Source: Bacteroidia bacterium
GTDB taxonomy: Bacteria; Bacteroidota; Bacteroidia; Cytophagales; Cyclobacteriaceae
Direction of reading: 5' to 3'
Assembly (NCBI GenBank): GCA_030430325.1
Contig: JAUIFR010000009.1
Span: 1-32,577, forward strand
DNA length: 32,577 nucleotides
Shown here: in pieces, positions 30,901 to 32,577 of the stretch
How positions within the stretch are numbered: the stretch's first letter is position 1
Layout of the letters: every line of letters starts with the position of its first letter
The notes under the pieces: generated by a model
Seen by the model: the letters and a program-made list of their open reading frames with translations, nothing else
Told to the model about the DNA's origin: nothing
Databases searched by the model: none
Translations under genes and position numbers: made by a program

Positions 30901-31795
30901 TAGTTCTGGGACACGGTACGGGTTTAATGGGAAGGAAAAAGATCAAAACGGAGAGTTTGGACTCACTGCTTACGACTACGGGTTTAGGATTTATAATCCG
31001 GCACTGGCTAGGTTCTTGAGCGTGGATCCGCTTGCTTCTTCTTATGCTGAGCTGACTCCATATCAATATGCATCCAATAAGCCAATAAATTCCATTGATT
31101 TAGATGGACTGGAAGCACGTACAGCTATAAAAGGAGAATTTGTTGATGGTCACTGGATCATGGGATCCGATCACCATATTACCTATACTAATGCAGCTGA
31201 AATACAAAAGCAAGCACAACTTGCTCAGAAAAATATCAAACCAAGTTACGGAACACTGCGAAACAATGATATTACTTCTACACCGCAGTATCAGATGTTC
31301 AAGTTTAACGTCAATACTTATGGTGAAGCAATATTACCTATTGATGTTTCTAAAAGGTTAATTAAGGGTGAAGAAGTGCCTGCATGGGAGTTAGGGTTAG
31401 AAATAGCTGGAATTATTCCAATAGCTAAAATCGCAAAACCATTAAAATATTTAGATGAAACTATTGAGATCGTATCTAAAGTAGTAAAAAACTCACATGG
31501 TGATGAAGTAGTTAGAGCATTTGTTAAGAATGAAGATGACTTATTAAAAGTAGCAGAGGATGCGGCAGGAGGTTCACTAGATAACATAAAAGAAATAAAA
31601 CCAAACTGGTGGGAAGGAAAAGTAGGTGGAAAGAAAAAAAGAATAGAATGGCAGCCAGGTGGTGAAGCTAGTACGGCAGAGGGGCCACACGTAAAAGTAA
31701 TGGAGTGGATTGAAGGGGCAGGTAAAAAGGGTAAAGGTAAATGGAAAACAACTGAAAAATATTTTATCGAAGGGCAAGAAAAGTATAAGCCATGA
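21944..31795 (+). CDS. Giant DUF11/Ig/SprB-Rhs polymorphic toxin
   Basis: 3283 aa with signal peptide (HLLLIGLLLITPKLYS, about 10-25). Residues about 35-1420 are DUF11-like repeats (TVCGDLVTYTIEITNISAEP; IELPEGVTYVPGSARYQYPF; VVLPAGVIYLPGLQDNCP). A PKD-like domain follows (1447-1520), then three CHU_C/Ig-like domains (about 1530-1770; YQWYQDGFPIPGANQ, YAWYNNNDLIVGAN, YQWYRNNVAIPGATGNTY) and SprB-like domains (about 1777-1855 and 2061-2143; CHGDEDGSATANIVGGYPPY). The Rhs part begins near 2310 with HHYTLYYYDRAGNLMRTVPP, has YD repeats (YNYNNMGQLVAQNTPDG, YAYDPNGNISSL), and ends in the Rhs core RYGFNGKEKDQNGEFGLTAY ... FLSVDPLA ... NSIDLDG (about 2991-3055). The remaining roughly 225 aa are the variable toxin tip. 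The Rhs shell should enclose the toxin; the repeat array may extend it from the cell or bind targets. No type IX sorting domain is present, so the export route beyond Sec is unclear. The ATGA overlap with the next gene marks toxin and immunity. Confidence 0.85.
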   Translation: MKTTSIKIFHLLLIGLLLITPKLYSATEDQQAKDRITINTELNGPGITVCGDLVTYTIEITNISAEPDLVTLTDMKLYPKLPNGVNYEAGSATSQEITFVENIDDPTDPYFIINEQLAPGASFKVSYQAKASCELIDLIQSCIDNEEDNCSATHNTRLEYQINNEALYYEVESSSYNVFYAQLSLDLPEDQKNISIEKINDITTRTFTITNSGNGSTDQVRLYINYNSDEQEDDDDVSLVSLKVNGAVIEPELGSDPLEFIIEGNLLDEDGIFDQGDDLVVEEKTQLNGCATSFETLFKAQWGCGGMSCNENSDDHVEAYFNAPAGSPFLNIEKIQNPQSGDFCGNNLILGYKYWNPGNGNQQASLDQVFDLIIDYTSDDTYFQITGNYKIINGNNIYEFSVNDGHIDFSTILEANQDPDGPGGLSDLDGDTYYDDLDVGDEIIIEVEISPQSPDYWAECTFQSKTILQGTANFNNNCNEGIFEEHNKFFYNKPYASKHVVEQTPLEEGESKVYTFESIVYGGGGEGLSIVCPNYQLKAIFDLPDGFKVVPGSKIYWANQNNNLTQLDYFINENDELEIDGGGWNGSYKIELTLDCEGVSEDTELQPSINWKMFMKCNQDCDKKIYVLCSEYTVLNQCAKCDGFSTTGFTFHRNTFGWYLDGVDYLTWGEINQNPPLANKDSEGILLHRALVGDEILVTLKSTYNNLDVLNGFINVNINYKGFTPEDLFLVKEEIKLTYNGDDHFFNDAIISISEENYQHTIKLEGLPINGLEPGQEVQIEFKLEVNDTDNLSAGKKVLSEFTSEVYMQNPDLHCNTFPSPDFWIFKQNYTQNGVSFSYNYDDEFTMGRIGIYGATSFPNELRPMIIVSKVSHQILDGFKLDENALDAIEIGHGSETPFEFTFENGWYTWEINDDWKIKNSTSSNLELKLNIKPDCDNGFDQPEAEKIYPVNPVINTHLEYKSKAYLNPTNLNEDLIIDSFSSSLKYMRNQDLLLTANSSQDGLNEKVYWPIQLTNNTNNWLLPDSAYASWIAIELDQQDGSTILLGAYDDLDPQGNPINPLETITYGKHMLIKLGDIEQGGFKDIYLEATYTNCDDGEQQDLYVFASWNGYKTYPNVEGANSITDPGVAYCEQPILTDTLQLNYKTANIQWSIIDPDPVSLCENATYGLLIESIGNANMYDIDALIELPEGVTYVPGSARYQYPFNENNDDDFIPTVDPNNENTWHIVHDNEANILGQSYLPGLHEENSNLRGMRLKFDVTSSCDFDPGMPIEITLKANTNCNDAILLKEERKLTLIDVTIDELTLDLEATSESCGSTTNQLHIDIQNIGDQPTAEEVVEVVLPAGVIYLPGLQDNCPMPYVIEQVANNDNTTSLKWTLPEGTIGAGQSAAFCLFTEVTDPQLTEVSYTAFTSMTAAATCINNNEECDLQPQTGNDEDSVIITPGFDVTITSNLSPPMCPGTEFQLTANVSIEGEYDYDWSPGNHANAPVIAVSPLVATEYSVVVSNAENCQENAAFSIFHLEIENPIISATKELFCPDEAISSTLTLNEPNNFINYQWYQDGFPIPGANQSFYKATTLGSYKIEAMSLEEGNCVLFSNVIDLTVDPNIPAVITTPDPLIYCLEENIQVTFTATPGYNNYAWYNNNDLIVGANSNVLQVNESGTYYVVTINQNGCIATSNNIEILAGPENFNATIATDDPLLYCSNEDFSVHLYITGNNNFDTYQWYRNNVAIPGATGNTYDAPFIGIYTLQTQLDGCEAISNEIEVKALPSPLPVIQLIKPATCADTEDGYAHIKIENGTAPFTWILYKGNQLVAQGMVNDADIHFNNMATGNYTVIVTDNSPLTCSDQVNFNIPHLGPQVSICASSVSCEPSEQDESIIHAKVTKPNMGPADIYYYSIFDHNTNAYLVQNEAQFFDTEFQFTVPYAEGQGYEFILHVSENNPCVIEPVPINIQPATLALGIEDEDNDNILQLCYVGDTKDVQVNAGINATACTNLGDLLYTYQLILDNQVVANVTDGPQVTLEGLAEGEYALRAQCITSPFNDCKKLIYFTIEASFMELTVDKKDVTCHGDEDGSATANIVGGYPPYGYEWYNENDVLLSTLPQIGGLAPGNYYVMVSDASGCEEPVTRDFTIDEPAPLPDPEFIVYEACYAKVSINVEEPIHPYTFDWVKFNEENLLDMELVWSASEGSEYVNIIGNVITCRSDPTFVKPGLYAVRVRDGNGCEVWTEHQKIEPPKIARTYNLCVSWQTRSLLVAPTPQLQIQDMATIAASGITQELNEQVEECIANTQSELAFTFEENCYSGDYLNDELGLSYGLKQHHYTLYYYDRAGNLMRTVPPKGVNPLQGIDITRENTPSHTMVTRYNYNNMGQLVAQNTPDGGTSQFIYNNLGQLRFSQNAEQAKPEHNTISYTKYDELGRVVEVGESELGGVPYPGIDDSDFTALAASDITSLDQQNLPMDEIYPTLEQNTAQRTNTYYNTLADNINYESKPQQYLRNRISYTTHENVDGELSATYYSYDAHGNVKWLANSLPGLGLRYTAYQYDLISGNVLGVDYNKGEVDQFFHRYSYDEDNRLLEVKTSRDGRLWDTDATYAYYDHGPLARVELGEDKVQGMDYTYTIHGWLKAVNHPNLESIYDPGRDGMGSSTVGKDAFGMALGYYEGDFASSGVAFNQNDPSKLTGLDLYNGNISSWTSGVTPLGQGNQYEGLTGHIYQYDGLNRIKTADFQYFDQNWQDTEDFDATYAYDPNGNISSLTRYAYDKGNGNTMDGLTYFYQDGNNRLDFVDDQAGYWGADDIDSQNEQNYKYDAIGNLVYDDFGEKIINIDWSVYGKVHRIKQWEDNIITTFTYDAAGNRIKKKATNGGNTTTTFYSRDASGNILAVYEKINNGPINLIEQPIYGSDRLGERKEVVDISGQLPESDVFTRRLGLKTYELKDHLSNVRATVSDYNLATVDGDDLVSPRADLSSYQHYYAFGMQQPGRSFNSSGTRYGFNGKEKDQNGEFGLTAYDYGFRIYNPALARFLSVDPLASSYAELTPYQYASNKPINSIDLDGLEARTAIKGEFVDGHWIMGSDHHITYTNAAEIQKQAQLAQKNIKPSYGTLRNNDITSTPQYQMFKFNVNTYGEAILPIDVSKRLIKGEEVPAWELGLEIAGIIPIAKIAKPLKYLDETIEIVSKVVKNSHGDEVVRAFVKNEDDLLKVAEDAAGGSLDNIKEIKPNWWEGKVGGKKKRIEWQPGGEASTAEGPHVKVMEWIEGAGKKGKGKWKTTEKYFIEGQEKYKP
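31120..31795 (+). other. Variable C-terminal toxin tip of the Rhs protein
   Basis: This segment of the giant CDS codes for the roughly 225 aa after the conserved DLDGLE. A hydrophobic pre-toxin stretch (LGLEIAGIIPIAKIAKPLKY, about residues 3145-3165) is followed by a basic end domain. The last 60 or so residues, GGKKKRIEWQPGGEASTAEG then PHVKVMEWIEGAGKKGKGKW, have the look of a small nuclease domain, with one His in GPHVKV and many lysines. This is reminiscent of the RNase toxins found at Rhs and CDI tips, but I cannot assign a family. Base composition falls here: 19 G+C in the 60 bases 31501-31560, against 36 in 29701-29760. That is the usual signature of an exchanged tip. Confidence 0.6.
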
Positions 31796-32232
31796 AATCA
31801 GGTATAACTTCAATGCATATTTCAAAATTCATTGATAATCTGTCAAAAATAGTTCAAATGTCAATTATTGAGAAGAGTGATTTACTTCCAACAAAAATTT
31901 TCAATAAAATTGTTGAAAATAATAAGGAAGTTAGTTGGATCTCAATACCAAAATGGGATTTGTTTGAATATGGTGATGAAGAATGGGGCATAGAAGAGTT
32001 TTTGAAGTTTATTAAATATAAATCAGGTGATGAATTACAAATTCTTACAGACCAATTATATAAAAGGGATGAAGTAATAATATTCAAAAGTGGAGAGGAT
32101 TCTTCAACATTTGAGGATGTATATGGCGATTTTTATGGTGAAGATTTTTTTCAACCCTTAGATTATATAATAATCAAAAACAGCGCTCAAGTCATCCTAA
32201 TTCATCATGAAGGTTTAATTGCATTTGCGTAA
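31792..32232 (+). CDS. Probable immunity protein for the Rhs toxin
   Basis: 146-aa cytoplasmic-looking protein without signal peptide or membrane segment. Its ATG overlaps the toxin stop codon (ATGA, 31792-31795), the layout expected for a toxin/immunity pair made in fixed ratio. A second ATG at 31813 (MHISKF) is possible but lacks that overlap. The sequence is acidic (EYGDEEWGIEEF, FKSGEDSSTFEDVYGDFYGE), complementary to the lysine-rich toxin end, with an alternating hydrophobic C-terminus (DYIIIKNSAQVILIHHEGLI). I do not recognise the family; a SUKH-type fold was considered but no diagnostic motif is visible. The low G+C matches the toxin tip and differs from the Rhs core, consistent with tip and immunity gene arriving together. 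The role is inferred from position and charge. Confidence 0.65.
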   Translation: MKSGITSMHISKFIDNLSKIVQMSIIEKSDLLPTKIFNKIVENNKEVSWISIPKWDLFEYGDEEWGIEEFLKFIKYKSGDELQILTDQLYKRDEVIIFKSGEDSSTFEDVYGDFYGEDFFQPLDYIIIKNSAQVILIHHEGLIAFA

Positions 32233-32255
32233 AGAAAAACATTTTAGTACCTGCT

Positions 32256-32281
32256 CGCCCGCATTTGACACAATGCGGGCG
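32256..32281 (+). terminator. GC-rich hairpin after the immunity gene
   Basis: CGCCCGCATT (32256-32265) and AATGCGGGCG (32272-32281) form a perfect 10-bp stem with a 6-nt loop, 24 nt after the immunity stop codon. It is the most stable hairpin in the window and well placed to end the Rhs-locus transcript. No real T tract follows, so it may instead be a 3'-protecting hairpin or another intergenic palindrome. Confidence 0.5.
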
Positions 32282-32352
32282 TAATCTATCCTGGTATTTT
32301 TAATACCGTAATAGACGAAAAGCAGGCTATAACAACTTTAAGAAGCTCTCCT

Positions 32353-32390
32353 GGCGCAGGTTTCCCAAACCTGTGCCCTAAACCTCAAAA
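32353..32390 (+). repeat. Palindromic repeat family 2, second copy
   Basis: An 11-bp stem with one G-T pair (GGCGCAGGTTT with AAACCTGTGCC) around a CCC loop, then CTAAACCTCAAA. It has the same orientation and layout as the copy at 21461. The two copies bracket the small exported gene, the giant toxin gene and the immunity gene, a unit of about 10.9 kb. Confidence 0.6.
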
Positions 32391-32490
32391 TTGCACTTTA
32401 TCTAGAAAAAACCTCAAAAAAACACAACAAAAATAGCCAAAAACTCCTAAAATAGCAGAAAAACAAGATTGATACATTAAAAAAATACAA

Positions 32491-32577
32491 TCCATCCAAG
32501 GATGCAGCCTTTTGCCCTCCCCTGCAGGCTGGCCCAAGTCTAAAATGCTCCACCGGAGCATTTCTTAACGACTTGTC
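32491..32577 (-). repeat. Dispersed hairpin repeat, right copy (inverted)
   Basis: The reverse complement matches the element at 9682-9760: GACAAGTCGTTAAGAAATG, then the stem GCTCC/GGAGC with flanking AAAT/ATTT, then CATTTTAG and TTGGGCCAGCCTGCAG. The tail differs more and is 12 nt longer before the shared GGATGG. It also holds a small ATCCAAGGAT palindrome. The window ends inside it, so its outer edge is not visible. Opposite orientation to the left copy places the 22-kb Rhs locus between inverted repeats. Confidence 0.7.

Larger units (their letters stand above)
32233..32577. other. Non-coding 3' flank of the Rhs locus
   Basis: 345 bp to the end of the window without a credible ORF. It contains a strong GC-rich hairpin (32256-32281), a short palindrome GGTATT-TTT-AATACC (32293-32307), the second copy of repeat family 2 (32353-32390), an A-rich stretch (about 32395-32490) and the inverted copy of the hairpin repeat (32491-32577). 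The density of palindromes suggests a landing zone for mobile or non-autonomous elements at the 3' edge of the locus. Confidence 0.6.

Noticed and set aside
31600-31795. Type IX sorting domain at the end of the giant Rhs protein
   Set aside because: The C-terminus is lysine-rich and lacks the HPNP...GVYFV...K pattern that is clear in the metalloprotease.
10279-32232. Type VI secretion Rhs effector locus
   Set aside because: No VgrG, PAAR, EagR-like chaperone or other T6SS gene is present, and the proteins carry signal peptides.
31813-32232. Immunity gene starting at the ATG at 31813
   Set aside because: Possible, but the ATGA overlap at 31792 is the more typical coupled start; kept only as an alternative.
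21461-32390. CRISPR array or insertion sequence from the repeats
   Set aside because: There are only two copies of each palindrome, far apart and without spacers, and no transposase or Cas gene lies in the window.

Overview
The window looks like the chromosome of a Bacteroidota (Bacteroidetes) species, most likely a free-living Cytophagales-type bacterium; I cannot name a genus. The signs are a secreted metalloprotease ending in a type IX secretion (Por) sorting domain, SprB-type and CHU_C/Ig-like surface repeats, a lipoprotein with a Cys-Lys-Lys-Asp start, the Bacteroidetes style of huge Rhs/YD proteins, start codons mostly without a Shine-Dalgarno, and one good match to the TTTG / TAnnTTTG promoter. 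The DNA is AT-rich overall, but base composition changes sharply inside the Rhs locus.

Left part (1-9543), mostly housekeeping. A UvrD/AddA-type helicase-nuclease runs in from outside the window on the plus strand (stop at 3002). It is convergent, across a shared terminator-like hairpin, with minus-strand genes: an Ig-like lipoprotein (3062-4297), RNase HII (rnhB, 4499-5110), a secreted M43/PAPP-A-like metalloprotease (5113-8112) and the tRNA methylthiotransferase mtaB (8185-9543). rnhB starts 2 nt after the protease stop codon.

Middle (9544-10278): a 735-bp divergent spacer. It holds a GC-richer repeat with a hairpin, a perfect 14-bp inverted repeat, a good promoter match and an extremely AT-rich leader of about 290 nt.

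Right part (10279-32232): a 22-kb plus-strand Rhs-type locus. It encodes an SpvB/TcB-like shell protein (1877 aa), a LolA-like exported protein (247 aa), a Cys-rich Rhs N-half protein (1556 aa), a small exported protein (132 aa), and a 3283-aa giant in which DUF11-, PKD/Ig- and SprB-like repeats precede an Rhs core and a variable C-terminal toxin tip. A likely immunity gene overlaps the giant's stop codon by ATGA. The first five products all have Sec-type signal peptides and the presumed immunity protein has none. This suggests an exported, multi-polypeptide Rhs toxin that is assembled outside the cytoplasm and acts in the cytoplasm of a target cell.

The locus is bracketed by two inverted copies of one dispersed repeat (9682-9760 plus, 32491-32577 minus), whose central hairpin differs between copies by a compensatory base-pair change. 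A second palindrome family occurs twice, before the small exported gene and after the immunity gene. The most notable points are this bracketing, the split of the usual single Bacteroidetes Rhs polypeptide into two genes with an adhesin-like array in front of the toxin-bearing half, and the uncharacterised toxin/immunity pair at the 3' end.
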